Assembly: GCF_007991455.1 (NCBI RefSeq)
Contig: NZ_BJYJ01000002.1
Coordinates: 1 to 64,000, forward strand
Direction: 5' to 3'
Length of the DNA: 64,000 nucleotides
Origin: Chryseobacterium hagamense
GTDB lineage: Bacteria > Bacteroidota > Bacteroidia > Flavobacteriales > Weeksellaceae
Numbering within the stretch: the first letter of the stretch is position 1; every line of letters begins with the position of its first letter. The notes below the pieces were generated by a model that was given only the letters and a program-made list of their open reading frames with translations, was not told the DNA's origin and made no database searches. This document shows, piece after piece, positions 43,648-53,343 of the stretch. The position numbers and the translations under genes are program-made.

Positions 43648-45654
43648 ATGAATAATAAAGGATTTAACTGGTTTTTTCCGATCATTATTGTAGCCCTTGT
43701 GCTGTTTTTTGTTGCCAATTCTTTTGGGGACAACAGTGCAAAGTCTATGGATGAGGATGGTTTCTTCAGGGAGATGCAGGCGGGAAAAGTTCAGAACATT
43801 ATAATTTATAAAGACACCGAAAGAGCTGATGTATTCCTTACCAAAGCAGCAAAGACGGCAACGGTAAATACAAAGGAAAATGATCCGCTTTCTGCCTTTT
43901 CTATGGCTCCGAAAGCTGATTATACGGTAAAATACGGAGACCTTCAGCTGTTCCTTCAAAAATTTGACCAGGTGAAAGCGCAGAATCCGGCTCTTAAGAC
44001 AGCGAAGGATTATGGAGTAGGGAAAAGCCCGCTGATGGATATTCTGGTTCAGGCACTGATCTGGATTACAATATTAGGGATATTCTATTTTATTCTTTTC
44101 AGAAAAATGGGAAGTGGCGGCGGACCCGGCGGACAGATTTTCTCCATCGGAAAATCCAAGGCCAAACTTTTTGACGAAAAGGAGAGAATTCAGGTGACAT
44201 TTAAGGATGTTGCCGGTCTGGAAGGCGCTAAAGAAGAGGTTCAGGAAGTGGTGGACTTTTTGAAGAACTCGGAAAAATATACAAAACTGGGAGGTAAAAT
44301 TCCTAAAGGGGTGCTTTTGGTAGGACCTCCGGGAACCGGTAAAACCTTATTGGCAAAAGCAGTGGCAGGGGAGGCTAAAGTTCCTTTCTTCTCATTGTCA
44401 GGTTCGGATTTTGTAGAAATGTTTGTCGGGGTTGGTGCATCGAGGGTAAGAGACCTCTTTGCCCAGGCTAAAGCCAAATCGCCCGCGATTATTTTTATCG
44501 ATGAGATCGATGCTATCGGTCGTGCCAGAGGAAAAAATAATTTCTCCGGCGGAAACGATGAGAGAGAAAATACGCTGAACCAGCTGCTGACGGAAATGGA
44601 CGGTTTCGGTACCGATACCAACGTTATTGTAATGGCAGCAACCAACAGAGCGGATATCCTGGATAAAGCATTGATGAGAGCCGGGCGTTTTGACCGTTCC
44701 ATCTATGTAGATCTTCCGGAACTTCACGAAAGGAGACAGATCTTTGATGTTCACTTAAAGAAAATCAAACTGGACGATAACGTAGACCGTGAGTTTTTAG
44801 CAAAACAGACACCGGGATTCAGTGGGGCAGATATTGCCAACGTCTGTAATGAAGCAGCACTGATCGCTGCCCGTAACGACCACTCTTCGGTAAGCAAGCA
44901 GGATTTCCTTGATGCTGTCGACAGGATTATCGGCGGTCTTGAAAAGAAAAATAAAGCCATCAAACCGTCTGAGAAGAAAAGAGTAGCCTATCACGAAGCA
45001 GGACATGCTACGATCTCATGGCTGGTAGAACATGCTTCACCGCTTTTAAAAGTAACCATCGTGCCGAGAGGGCGTTCTTTAGGAGCAGCCTGGTATCTTC
45101 CCGAAGAAAGACAACTGACGACTACCGAGCAGATGCTGGACGAAATGTGTGCTACCTTAGGAGGCAGGGCTGCAGAGCAGGTAATATTTAACAATATCTC
45201 TACCGGAGCCCTTTCCGATCTTGAAAGTGTAACGAAAAGAGCCCAGGCGATGGTAACCATCTACGGTCTGAGCCCGAATATCGGAAATATATCTTATTAC
45301 GACAGTTCAGGGCAGTCCGAATATAATTTCGGCAAGCCGTATTCTGAGGAAACTGCTAAAAAGATCGACGTTGAAATCAGAGGGCTTATTGAAACGCAGT
45401 ATGACCGTGCAGTACAGATCCTGACGGATAATAAAGATAAACTGGATGCGCTGGCAACCAAGCTTCTGGAAAAAGAAGTAATCTTCCGTGAAGACCTTGA
45501 AGAAGTATTCGGAAAAAGAGCCTGGGATCCTGAATTGACGGAAAAACCGGTAACGAATACCATTCCCACTGCAGAGCCGCAAGAACAGATCCTGATTAAG
45601 GAAAAAGAAGAAGAAGGCGGAATTCAGGCACCTGAGAGTCCTACCCAGATTTAA
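43648..45654 (+). CDS. ftsH: ATP-dependent zinc metalloprotease FtsH
   Basis: A 668-residue membrane AAA+ protease that degrades damaged or unassembled membrane proteins. Two transmembrane helices (about 6-24 and 128-148) flank a periplasmic domain. Then come Walker A GPPGTGKT (226-233), Walker B IIFIDEIDAIG, the second region of homology (ATNRADILDKALMRAGRFDR), and the zinc motif HEAGH (His449, Glu450, His453). The C-terminal tail (about 620-668) is acidic and low-complexity (KEKEEEGG). The terminator at 45676-45705 follows. Confidence 0.97.
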   Translation: MNNKGFNWFFPIIIVALVLFFVANSFGDNSAKSMDEDGFFREMQAGKVQNIIIYKDTERADVFLTKAAKTATVNTKENDPLSAFSMAPKADYTVKYGDLQLFLQKFDQVKAQNPALKTAKDYGVGKSPLMDILVQALIWITILGIFYFILFRKMGSGGGPGGQIFSIGKSKAKLFDEKERIQVTFKDVAGLEGAKEEVQEVVDFLKNSEKYTKLGGKIPKGVLLVGPPGTGKTLLAKAVAGEAKVPFFSLSGSDFVEMFVGVGASRVRDLFAQAKAKSPAIIFIDEIDAIGRARGKNNFSGGNDERENTLNQLLTEMDGFGTDTNVIVMAATNRADILDKALMRAGRFDRSIYVDLPELHERRQIFDVHLKKIKLDDNVDREFLAKQTPGFSGADIANVCNEAALIAARNDHSSVSKQDFLDAVDRIIGGLEKKNKAIKPSEKKRVAYHEAGHATISWLVEHASPLLKVTIVPRGRSLGAAWYLPEERQLTTTEQMLDEMCATLGGRAAEQVIFNNISTGALSDLESVTKRAQAMVTIYGLSPNIGNISYYDSSGQSEYNFGKPYSEETAKKIDVEIRGLIETQYDRAVQILTDNKDKLDALATKLLEKEVIFREDLEEVFGKRAWDPELTEKPVTNTIPTAEPQEQILIKEKEEEGGIQAPESPTQI

Positions 45655-45675
45655 CGCTGAAAAATAAACATCATA

Positions 45676-45705
45676 AAACCTGACAGTTCTGAAATTGTCA
45701 GGTTT
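45676..45705 (+). terminator. ftsH terminator
   Basis: AAACCTGACA (45676-45685) and TGTCAGGTTT (45696-45705) form a perfect stem, followed by further T. Confidence 0.85.
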
Positions 45706-45786
45706 TTTCATATTTATCGGCATGTTTTTGGAATTCTATGGGATTAATTTATATTTTTGTATTAAGTTGACTAAAAATAAACTACG

Positions 45787-46368
45787 TTGAATTTATTCAA
45801 GAAGATTGTAAGCAAACTTACCAGCCAGCCTGAAGAAGAGCAGAGACAGAGCCTGGAAAAGCTAGGAGATTCACTGAAAAATGCGGATCTCGATTATAAA
45901 TTTGCCCAGTTGTTTACACATTCAGGAGGATTCTTCAATTATTGTGCAGATGAGGCAGAAGCTTTGCAGACGCTGAACCAGATCATCAGAATAGAGGGTA
46001 TCCGGAACATGTTCTGCTGGGATAAAGACCTTCAGAATTTTCTGGATGTCGTAAAAACACCTTATACTCCGGAACTTCAGCCGGGAAACGATGCCAGCTT
46101 TATTACGTGTGAGTACCTGATCGCCTACGATGGGAGGATTATGCTTTCGCATAACAATATCCTGCATTATCATTCATCACGGATGCCTGAAAAAATTATT
46201 GTTATGGCCAATGTTTCGCAGATTGTAAGCAACCTTAATGATGCCATGGGAAAAATCAAAAGAAACGGGAACATCAAGAATCTTACCTCCATCAGCGGAG
46301 GGCACTCTAAGCTCGATACTTCTTCGCATACGAATACAAAACTTTTTTTATTGCTGCTTGAGGATTAA
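45787..46368 (+). CDS. LUD-domain protein (LutC/YkgG type)
   Basis: A 193-residue protein with the LUD fold: TLNQIIRIEGIRNMFCWDKDLQNFL, ASFITCEYLIAYDGRIMLS and the PEKIIVMANVSQIVSNLNDAM segment. LUD proteins such as LutC belong to lactate utilisation complexes, but no LutA/LutB iron-sulfur partners are adjacent. The Flavobacteriia version near ftsH is of unproven role. The start is a TTG (MNLFKKIV), preceded by AAAAATAAA; no ATG is in frame in the right place. Confidence 0.85.
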   Translation: MNLFKKIVSKLTSQPEEEQRQSLEKLGDSLKNADLDYKFAQLFTHSGGFFNYCADEAEALQTLNQIIRIEGIRNMFCWDKDLQNFLDVVKTPYTPELQPGNDASFITCEYLIAYDGRIMLSHNNILHYHSSRMPEKIIVMANVSQIVSNLNDAMGKIKRNGNIKNLTSISGGHSKLDTSSHTNTKLFLLLLED

Positions 46369-46392
46369 GCATCAACTTATAAATATAAAATT

Positions 46393-47265
46393 TTGGATAA
46401 AAATCTCATTCAAAGAACCCTGTCAGGGCTCGTTTATGTCGCCGTTATCATTCTCTGTACTTCTCCGCTCGGCGCTTATCTGATCAACAGTATTTCCCCG
46501 GGACTTGTAAGGCAGGAATACCTGTATTTCGGCTTGATGGCCCTCCTGATGGGGATAGGTGCATGGGAATGTTTTAAAATCATGAAATTCGGGAAAGGCT
46601 ATGAGCGGTTTGTTGTTGTTCCGTTGGTGATTTTTATTTTTTATATTTTTTCCAAAAGATATTTTCATTTCGATTTCTTTTTTGATTTCCGGCTGAGCGA
46701 AATCCTGGCAATGGTTTTAATTCTTATTGCCGTCGTCACTTTATTTAAATACCCGAACGAGCTTTATTTCGACAGCGGAAAGCTTATTTTCATTGTCATT
46801 TATGTTGCGCTGCCTTTTAGCTTTGCCCTGGGCTTGCCTAAATTTTCAAGATTCGATGAAAGTTTTTCACCGGAAGTACTTTTCCTGTTTGTACTAATCT
46901 GGAGCAGCGATACCTTTGCCTATCTTACCGGAAAATTCTTTGGAAAACATAAAATGGCCCCTAAGATTTCTCCAAAAAAAACATGGGAAGGATACATCGG
47001 CGGCGTGGTGCTTACTTTGGTGCTTTCGTATTTCATTGAAAAATATCAGCATGACCTTCGCGGAAACTGGATGGTGGTCGGCTTTTTGGTGGCTGCTTTC
47101 GCTCCGGTAGGGGATCTGGTAGAAAGTCAGCTGAAAAGAAATTTCGCCGTAAAAGACAGCGGCAACATCATTCCTGGGCATGGCGGCGTATTAGATCGGC
47201 TGGATAGTTTTTTAATCTGCGTTCCTGTCGTATATTTGTACTTTATATTAGAAAAATTTATTTAA
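46393..47265 (+). CDS. cdsA: Phosphatidate cytidylyltransferase
   Basis: A 290-residue membrane enzyme making CDP-diacylglycerol from phosphatidate and CTP. About eight transmembrane helices; the C-terminal signature SDTFAYLTGKFFGKHKMAPKISPKKTWEG and KDSGNIIPGHGGVLDRLDS are complete. It also begins with TTG (MDKNLIQRTLSG), 24 bases after the LUD gene. With psd four bases downstream, it forms a phospholipid-synthesis operon. Confidence 0.96.
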   Translation: MDKNLIQRTLSGLVYVAVIILCTSPLGAYLINSISPGLVRQEYLYFGLMALLMGIGAWECFKIMKFGKGYERFVVVPLVIFIFYIFSKRYFHFDFFFDFRLSEILAMVLILIAVVTLFKYPNELYFDSGKLIFIVIYVALPFSFALGLPKFSRFDESFSPEVLFLFVLIWSSDTFAYLTGKFFGKHKMAPKISPKKTWEGYIGGVVLTLVLSYFIEKYQHDLRGNWMVVGFLVAAFAPVGDLVESQLKRNFAVKDSGNIIPGHGGVLDRLDSFLICVPVVYLYFILEKFI

Positions 47266-47269
47266 TCTC

Positions 47270-47926
47270 ATGAAATTACACAGAGAATCAAAGGGAACCA
47301 TCACCGTTGCCTCCTTGCTGTTTATTATTATAAGCGCATTGTCCATTTATTTTCTTGAAATGTGGTCGCTGGTGATCATTCTGCCTTTACTGGTGGTCTA
47401 CAGTCTGGTGTTTTGGTTCTTCCGGGTACCGAACCGGGATATTCTGGATCACAAAGAAAATGTGATTGCGCCGGTAGACGGTAAAGTAGTCATGATCAAG
47501 GAAGTGGAAGAAGACGAATTCATCAAAGGGAAAGCCATCCAGGTTTCCATCTTTATGTCACCGCTGAATGTCCATATCTGCAGATATCCGGTTTCAGGAA
47601 AGGTTATTTACAAAAAATACCATCCCGGGAAATACCTGGTGGCATGGCACGAAAAATCATCTACGGAGAACGAACGGACAACCGTTGCCGTAGAAAGTTT
47701 AACAAATCATAAAGTCGTTTTCCGGCAGATTGCCGGCTATGTAGCCCGAAGGATTGTTTTCTACTGTAAAGAAGGCGATGATGCGAAAGCAGGGCATGAG
47801 TTCGGTTTTATTAAATTCGGTTCAAGGATGGATGTGTTTTTACCTCTGGATACGGAAATCGTATGTAAGATTGGGGATATTACAAAGGGTGGCCTTGATG
47901 TAATCGCCAGAATGAAGGAAGACTAA
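47270..47926 (+). CDS. psd: Phosphatidylserine decarboxylase (short, PSD-A type)
   Basis: A 218-residue pyruvoyl enzyme forming phosphatidylethanolamine. Two N-terminal membrane helices (about 12-51) precede APVDGKVV and FMSPLNVHICRYPVSGKV. The self-cleavage site is Gly184-Ser185 in IKFGSRMDVFLP, where Ser185 becomes the pyruvoyl group. The length and the GS (not LGST) motif put it in the short subgroup. Confidence 0.95.
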   Translation: MKLHRESKGTITVASLLFIIISALSIYFLEMWSLVIILPLLVVYSLVFWFFRVPNRDILDHKENVIAPVDGKVVMIKEVEEDEFIKGKAIQVSIFMSPLNVHICRYPVSGKVIYKKYHPGKYLVAWHEKSSTENERTTVAVESLTNHKVVFRQIAGYVARRIVFYCKEGDDAKAGHEFGFIKFGSRMDVFLPLDTEIVCKIGDITKGGLDVIARMKED

Positions 47927-47980
47927 ATTTTTATACGTATAGATTAAAGGAGGAGATCGGAAGGTTTCCTCTTTTTTATT

Positions 47981-48380
47981 TAACGTGAATTCGGCCGTAT
48001 CAATTTCATATTCAGTCGATTGTTGAATTTAAAAATAAAAATAAATCTGATTCGTCCGGGATTTTAATAATACATGGTTTATGCTTCTGACAGGATTTTA
48101 TCCTATCCTGTACTAGGCCGTCCTTCAGGACTTAAAAAAATTTGACTACCCTTGCAAATTAAGATCAAGGTTATTTATTCAGGAATAATTAGAATTCCCT
48201 CTGATGAAATACTGAAATATTTGGTTTAATGATCAGGATTTCAGATCCTGTTTTGACCGGAGAAACTTCCGGCATCCCTCTTCCGGCCGCTTAATCCAGG
48301 TTCTTCTTCGAGTTCAAGTTAATCCTATGTCTGACCAGAGAAACTTCCGGCATCCAGCTTCCCTCTTCCAGCTTTTATTT
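47981..48380 (+). repeat. Family A mosaic intergenic repeat, copy 2
   Basis: Starts TAACGTGAATTCGGCCGTAT, contains the hairpin pair (CAGGATTTTATCCTATCCTG and GTCCTTCAGGAC) and ends GGTTCTTCTTCGAGTTCAAG. The tail module ACTTCCGGCATCCAGCTTCC is present a second time at 48340-48380. It fills most of the 47927-48615 gap; the remaining 48400-48615 is AT-rich upstream sequence of the next gene. Confidence 0.7.
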
Positions 48381-48615
48381 ACGGTGTGTACCTCGAATCC
48401 ACGTTATTTATTATTATCAAATAATTGCCTGGACAATAATTTATTAAAAATGTCATTTTTAAGCTCTAAACCCTAACTGTATTTTTTAATTTTAGCTTAA
48501 ATTTAAATAAATCATTTATAAGGCAGGTATTTTTCAAATTTGTGGGGTTTAATTTGGTGTAAAATATATAAATTTGATTGTTTTTAAATGAATATAATAA
48601 AATAAAAATTATTGA

Positions 48616-49938
48616 ATGAAGAAAGTTTTATTGCCTTTACTTATTGTATCTGCCCTGTTTAAAGCACAGACCAGTATTAACGTCTTTTCCCAGATTGTAT
48701 TTTATGACGGTTATGCAGCTAATGTTTCACAGCCCGTTCCGGCCAATACCATCAGGCTTGCAAATTCGAGATACACCCGAAAACTGACGGATGCAGAACT
48801 GAACAGCTTCCAGAATAAAATCCAGATGAACGTGACCATCGGAGCTCTGTGTGATAATTACGACCGGATCGGAGGAGTACATATCGCCCTGGTGCCGAAA
48901 GGACAGGCTTCCTACACCATGAGTGATCCGCTGGTAAAAAGATTCGAGGTCGGCAGGTACATCACCCCTTTCATGAATAAAAACATTTCTCCTACCCAGG
49001 TTCCTTATACTTATGATGTGGATAACCTGTATGCCGTGTTCAGTAATGCAGCTTTAAGGACAGCTTATGATATTTGGGTGGAGCTCGATGTATTCGGAGT
49101 ACCCTATGCCGCCAATACCCAGGTGGCCGGATGTGCCAACCGGAATGACGTGTTTGCCGGGACTTTAACTTTTGTTACTTCCAATGATCCGACCATCAGT
49201 AATAATTATAACACCATCCTCCCTTTATTGGATTCCAATACGCTCAATAATTATAACAATACGGATGCTCCGGGCGAAACCGTACGATTGGTGAATTTTA
49301 ACCTTACCCAGACCGCTGCGAATCCCAAATTTTTTATTGTTACATCGCCGCACGGTGCCGGTACGAACGGTGAAGAATATGTCAGAAGGCAGAATTTTGT
49401 TTCTTTGGATAATACCCAGGTCCTTACCTTTATGCCGGGGGGGAAATCCTGTGAGCCTTACCGGACGTACAATACCCAGGGAAATGGTATCTATGGTACT
49501 ACTCCTAAAACAACGGCCTGGTGGACGGCCTGGAACAACTGGTGCCCGGGAGATTCAGTGCCCATCAGGAGCTTTTCCGTATCATCTCTGTCTGCCGGCA
49601 ACCATATCCTGAAATATGAAGTTCCGGATGCGGAGTTTTTTAATCAGGACGGACAGATCGTTTTATCGATGTATATGCAAAGCCTCAACCAGACTCTTTC
49701 GGTAAAAGACGTATCAACAACCGATGTTTCAATCTATCCGAACCCTACAGCAGATTATGTAACGGTAAAAGGACAGAAGAAAGTGAAACTGATATCCGTA
49801 TTTTCAGCAGATGGCAGAAAGCTTTCGGAAACCGGCGGATCTACGGCGGACCTTACGGCTTATCCTGCTGGCACCTATATGCTGGATATCACTCTGGAAG
49901 GCGGTATCCGGTTCATGCATAAGGTGATTAAAAAGTAG
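48616..49938 (+). CDS. PNGase F-like peptide-N-glycosidase with T9SS sorting domain
   Basis: A 440-residue secreted protein. Signal peptide 1-18; two jellyroll domains resembling those of PNGase F (about 20-190 and 205-360); and a T9SS type A C-terminal sorting domain (about 370-440, VSIYPNPTADYVTVKG ... GTYMLDI) for export and surface release. PNGase F uses Asp60, Glu118 and Glu206. The visible counterparts are Asp83 in CDNYDRIGGVHI, Glu157 in YDIWVELDVFG and Glu254 in NGEEYVRRQ. NNWCPGDSVPIRSF matches the GWCPGMAVPTRIDV segment of PNGase F. Similarity is partial, so the exact glycan preference may differ. Probably used to strip N-glycans from host or food glycoproteins. Confidence 0.8.
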   Translation: MKKVLLPLLIVSALFKAQTSINVFSQIVFYDGYAANVSQPVPANTIRLANSRYTRKLTDAELNSFQNKIQMNVTIGALCDNYDRIGGVHIALVPKGQASYTMSDPLVKRFEVGRYITPFMNKNISPTQVPYTYDVDNLYAVFSNAALRTAYDIWVELDVFGVPYAANTQVAGCANRNDVFAGTLTFVTSNDPTISNNYNTILPLLDSNTLNNYNNTDAPGETVRLVNFNLTQTAANPKFFIVTSPHGAGTNGEEYVRRQNFVSLDNTQVLTFMPGGKSCEPYRTYNTQGNGIYGTTPKTTAWWTAWNNWCPGDSVPIRSFSVSSLSAGNHILKYEVPDAEFFNQDGQIVLSMYMQSLNQTLSVKDVSTTDVSIYPNPTADYVTVKGQKKVKLISVFSADGRKLSETGGSTADLTAYPAGTYMLDITLEGGIRFMHKVIKK

Positions 49939-49959
49939 CCTTTATAAAACAGACCATAA

Positions 49960-49991
49960 AAAAGAGAAAGCCTGAAACAGCTTTCTCTTTT
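49960..49991. terminator. Bidirectional terminator
   Basis: AAAAGAGAAAGC (49960-49971) and GCTTTCTCTTTT (49980-49991): a perfect 12-bp stem between convergent genes. Confidence 0.88.
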
Positions 49992-50014
49992 AATTTATAT
50001 AGGGATTAAATTGA

Positions 50015-51853
50015 TTAATCGAAATTCTGCAGATCTACAAGTTTATGGTACACGCCTCTTTTAGCAATAAGATCATGATGTGTTCCCTGTTCCACGATGT
50101 CTCCTTTCTCCATGACAACGATCCAGTCTGCTTTCTGGATGGTGGAAAGCCGGTGGGCGATTACCAGTGATGTCCTGTTTTCCATCATCTTTTCCAGCGC
50201 ATCCTGTACAAATCTTTCGGATTCCGTATCCAGGGCGGAAGTGGCTTCGTCAAGGATCATAATCGGTGGATTTTTCAGCACAGCCCGGGCGATGGAAACC
50301 CTTTGCTTCTGTCCGCCCGAAAGCTTTCCTCCGTCATCACCGATATTCGAATCATAGCCTTCAGGGAGACTGGAAATGAAATGATCGGCATTTGCGATTT
50401 TTGCCGCTGCAATTACTTCTTCTCTCGTCGCTTCGGGTTTACCCATCAAAATATTATTGTACACCGAATCGTTGAAAAGAACAGACTCCTGGGTCACCAT
50501 TCCCAGCAGTTTACGGTATTCCTTCAGCCTTAAGTTTTTAATATTGGTTCCGTCGATAAGGATTTCCCCTTCGGAAACATCGTAGAACCTGGCCAGAAGG
50601 TTGGCAATGGTAGTTTTTCCGCTTCCGCTTTGTCCGACGAGGGCTACCGTTTTTCCTTTCGGTATGCTCAGGGAGAAGTTCTTAAGGATGGTGTGGTCCT
50701 TATCGTAATAAAAGCCGATGTTATTAAATTCAATAGATCCGTTAAGCGTCGAAATACTCACAGGATTCGCTGCTTCATCAATTTTTACATCTGCATCCAG
50801 GATCTGCAGTACCCTTTCCAGGGAAGCTTCCCCTTTCTGGACATTGGAGATCGATTGAGACAGGCTTTTCACCGGCGGCAGGATCTGGAAGAATATCCCC
50901 AGGAAAACAAGGAAATCGGCAGGAGAAATGCTTTTTTCAACAATAATCTGCTTTCCTCCGTACCAGGCAATAATCAGGAAGGTAACCGAACCCAGGAATT
51001 CGCTCATCGGCGAGGCCAGTTCTTTTTTTCTTCCCAACCGGATGGAGCTGTTGATCCATTTCTGCATCGACTGCATGAAGCGGTTGTCCATAATCTTTTC
51101 GGCACTGAAAATCTTGATCACCTTTGTTGATTTTAAGGTTTCATCGACAATGGAAAAAATATTCCCCATTTCGTTCTGTGCTTCGTGGGAGTCTTTTTTA
51201 AGGCTTTTTCCGATCAGGGCAATCATCGTACCCATTACCGGTAAAACCAGCAGTGAGAAAAGCGTCAGTTCGGTACTTAGGAAAAACAGGGTAATCAAAG
51301 TACTGATCAGCATGAAAGGTGCGTTGATCAGTTCTACCAGACTCCCCAATATGCTTCCTTCCACTTCTCCGACGTCATTTGACATTCTGGACATCAGGTC
51401 GCCCTTCCGGCTTTCCGTAAAAAAAGAAACGGGAAGGGAGAGGATCTTTCTGTACATGGCGCCCCGGAGGTCTTTGGTAACTCCCACCCGGTAATTGATG
51501 AGTAAAAAAGATCCGAGATAACGGAAAAGGTTCCTCAGTAAAAACATGAAAGCCGTAATTACGCACAGCCAGGCCAATACGGTGAGGGCACCATACTGCG
51601 TGACAAGATTCTGTACATAATAGTTGGCATATTCTTTAACATAACTGAAGAAATCCAGGATTTCTCCCGAGTATACAGGCGGAGAACTATATTTTTTAGC
51701 TTCGATAGTCCCGAAGAGCATTCCCAAAACCGGCAGGATCGTCCCCAGCGATGCAATCTGGAATACGGAATACATCAGGTTGAAGAACAGACTTCCGTAA
51801 ATGTATTTCTGATGAGGTTTTGCGAATTTGAGTATTTTAATATATTGATTCAT
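50015..51853 (-). CDS. ABC exporter, permease-ATPase fusion (MsbA-like)
   Basis: A 612-residue half-transporter: six transmembrane helices (about 18-325), then the ATPase with Walker A GQSGSGKT (407-414), signature LSGGQ (511-515) and Walker B IMILDE (532-536). An extra loop after helix 1 (KKYSSPPVYSGEILDFFSYVKEYANYYVQ) is notable. Homodimeric exporters of this group flip lipids or export drugs; MsbA-type lipid A flipping is possible but unproven. Single gene bounded by terminators. Confidence 0.9.
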   Translation of the reverse strand: MNQYIKILKFAKPHQKYIYGSLFFNLMYSVFQIASLGTILPVLGMLFGTIEAKKYSSPPVYSGEILDFFSYVKEYANYYVQNLVTQYGALTVLAWLCVITAFMFLLRNLFRYLGSFLLINYRVGVTKDLRGAMYRKILSLPVSFFTESRKGDLMSRMSNDVGEVEGSILGSLVELINAPFMLISTLITLFFLSTELTLFSLLVLPVMGTMIALIGKSLKKDSHEAQNEMGNIFSIVDETLKSTKVIKIFSAEKIMDNRFMQSMQKWINSSIRLGRKKELASPMSEFLGSVTFLIIAWYGGKQIIVEKSISPADFLVFLGIFFQILPPVKSLSQSISNVQKGEASLERVLQILDADVKIDEAANPVSISTLNGSIEFNNIGFYYDKDHTILKNFSLSIPKGKTVALVGQSGSGKTTIANLLARFYDVSEGEILIDGTNIKNLRLKEYRKLLGMVTQESVLFNDSVYNNILMGKPEATREEVIAAAKIANADHFISSLPEGYDSNIGDDGGKLSGGQKQRVSIARAVLKNPPIMILDEATSALDTESERFVQDALEKMMENRTSLVIAHRLSTIQKADWIVVMEKGDIVEQGTHHDLIAKRGVYHKLVDLQNFD

Positions 51854-52013
51854 TCAATGAAAAAATTGGATAGCAAAATTACATAATTAAAATGATAAGA
51901 CGTTTTTGAATAGCGTTTTACTTTACTCAATAAGTTTCAAATTTTCAGGATTTGTTACACCGCCTTCTGAAAGCGTTTTTGGCTGGATTAATTATATCCT
52001 TCATATAAAGAAA

Positions 52014-52034
52014 AAACCGCCGGATTGGCGGTTT
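52014..52034 (-). terminator. Terminator of M28 peptidase gene
   Basis: AAACCGCC (52014-52021), GGATT, GGCGGTTT (52027-52034); on the minus strand a T run follows. Confidence 0.8.
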
Positions 52035-52040
52035 GAATAT

Positions 52041-52961
52041 TTAGAACTTCACTGTATCATTATACTTAGGGGCAAAATTCTTCGGGGACAGCTTGTCGAG
52101 CGTTTTTCCGAAATTATTGATGATCTGCGTCAAATTGGCAAAATCAACGATATTTACATCATCATTTTCATGGTGGTAATGCGTGGCTTTTGTCATATCG
52201 ACTGTTGAAAAAGAATGGGCGATAATTTTCTTTTTAACGAAACTCACATTGTCCGAGCGGTAAAATAACTGCTGGGCGGCATAAGGATCGGGATTTACCT
52301 TTAACCCGTTAACTGCATTTTTATTAAACAGTTCATCAAGATCGGAAAACTCATCGCCGGTCATGAACAGGGCATTTTTTCCGAACGCAGATTCGGTGGC
52401 CACCATTTCAAAATTGAACAGGGCGGTCATGTTATTATAGATATGATCCAGGTTTTTATCGGTGGAGATCGCTCTGGATCCCAGCATTCCCTTTTCTTCT
52501 CCGTTAAAGGCCATAAAGACCATGGAAAATTCAGGTTGCTTGTTTTTAAAATAATCGGCGATTCCTGCTAATGTCGTAATACCGCTGGCATCGTCATCGG
52601 CACCGTTGTAAATATGATCCTTAGGGTTATTACTGGTTCCGATGTGGTCAAAATGCCCTGAAAACCCGAGGTATTTATCCGTTTTTCCTTTTTTTATGCC
52701 GCAGACGTTATAAACAGTCTTTCCTTGATAATTGAAAGGAACCAGATAAGAATTTCCGGTGCAGTAGCCCAGATTGTTTTCCTTAAACAGTCCGGCAATG
52801 TAATTGGCTGCATTGTCGTTTTCCGGAGTGCCGATTTCGCGGCCTTTCATCTCATCGGAAGCCAGTGTGGAAAGCACGGTTTTGATTCTGTCCTGCGAAA
52901 CCTCCTGCGCAAAGGAGAAAACAGAAAATAAAGTGAGCGTAAGATAGGTCAGTTTTTTCAT
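52041..52961 (-). CDS. M28 family zinc peptidase, exported
   Basis: A 306-residue exopeptidase of the aminopeptidase/glutaminyl-cyclase fold, with a signal peptide (1-18, ending FSFAQ). Dinuclear zinc ligands are visible: His103 in GHFDHIG, an Asp in GADDDASG (120-127), catalytic Glu155 and ligand Glu156 in NGEEKGMLGS, and a late His in the HSFSTVDMTKATHYHHENDD region. It acts in the periplasm or outside, releasing N-terminal residues from peptides. Confidence 0.92.
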   Translation of the reverse strand: MKKLTYLTLTLFSVFSFAQEVSQDRIKTVLSTLASDEMKGREIGTPENDNAANYIAGLFKENNLGYCTGNSYLVPFNYQGKTVYNVCGIKKGKTDKYLGFSGHFDHIGTSNNPKDHIYNGADDDASGITTLAGIADYFKNKQPEFSMVFMAFNGEEKGMLGSRAISTDKNLDHIYNNMTALFNFEMVATESAFGKNALFMTGDEFSDLDELFNKNAVNGLKVNPDPYAAQQLFYRSDNVSFVKKKIIAHSFSTVDMTKATHYHHENDDVNIVDFANLTQIINNFGKTLDKLSPKNFAPKYNDTVKF

Positions 52962-53085
52962 GTGATAAAATTATGCATAATCTGTCGTAGTTTATAAGGA
53001 AATGTTGCAGGCCGCTTTTAAAAAGATATGAGGATTTAAAGTTTGAGGTTTAGAGTTTAATGTTTCCGCTGCATATTACAGTAAG

Positions 53086-53310
53086 GTGAACTCGAAGAAG
53101 AACCGAAGTTAACAGGATGGAAGAGGGAAGCTGGATGCAGGAAGTCTCCCTTGTCAAAAATAGGTTCGGAGGTCTCCTGATAATCAAACAAAACATTTGT
53201 CAGTCTATCAGGGGGAATTCTATTCATAATCCTGAGTGAATCAACTTTAATTTATTTTTGAATTAAGTAGATTCCTGAATATGATATTAATATGGCTGAA
53301 TTCAGTTAAT
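53086..53310 (-). repeat. Family A mosaic intergenic repeat, copy 3 (inverted)
   Basis: Begins TGAACTCGAAGAAGAACC and ends near GGCTGAATTCAGTTAATT, the reverse complement of the other copies. It lacks the hairpin pair found in copies 1 and 2, and carries a single TCAGGATTATGAATA module. Lies in the 52962-53820 gap. Confidence 0.68.
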
Positions 53311-53343
53311 TAGCATGATTCTGACGTAAAAATAAATTGGTTA

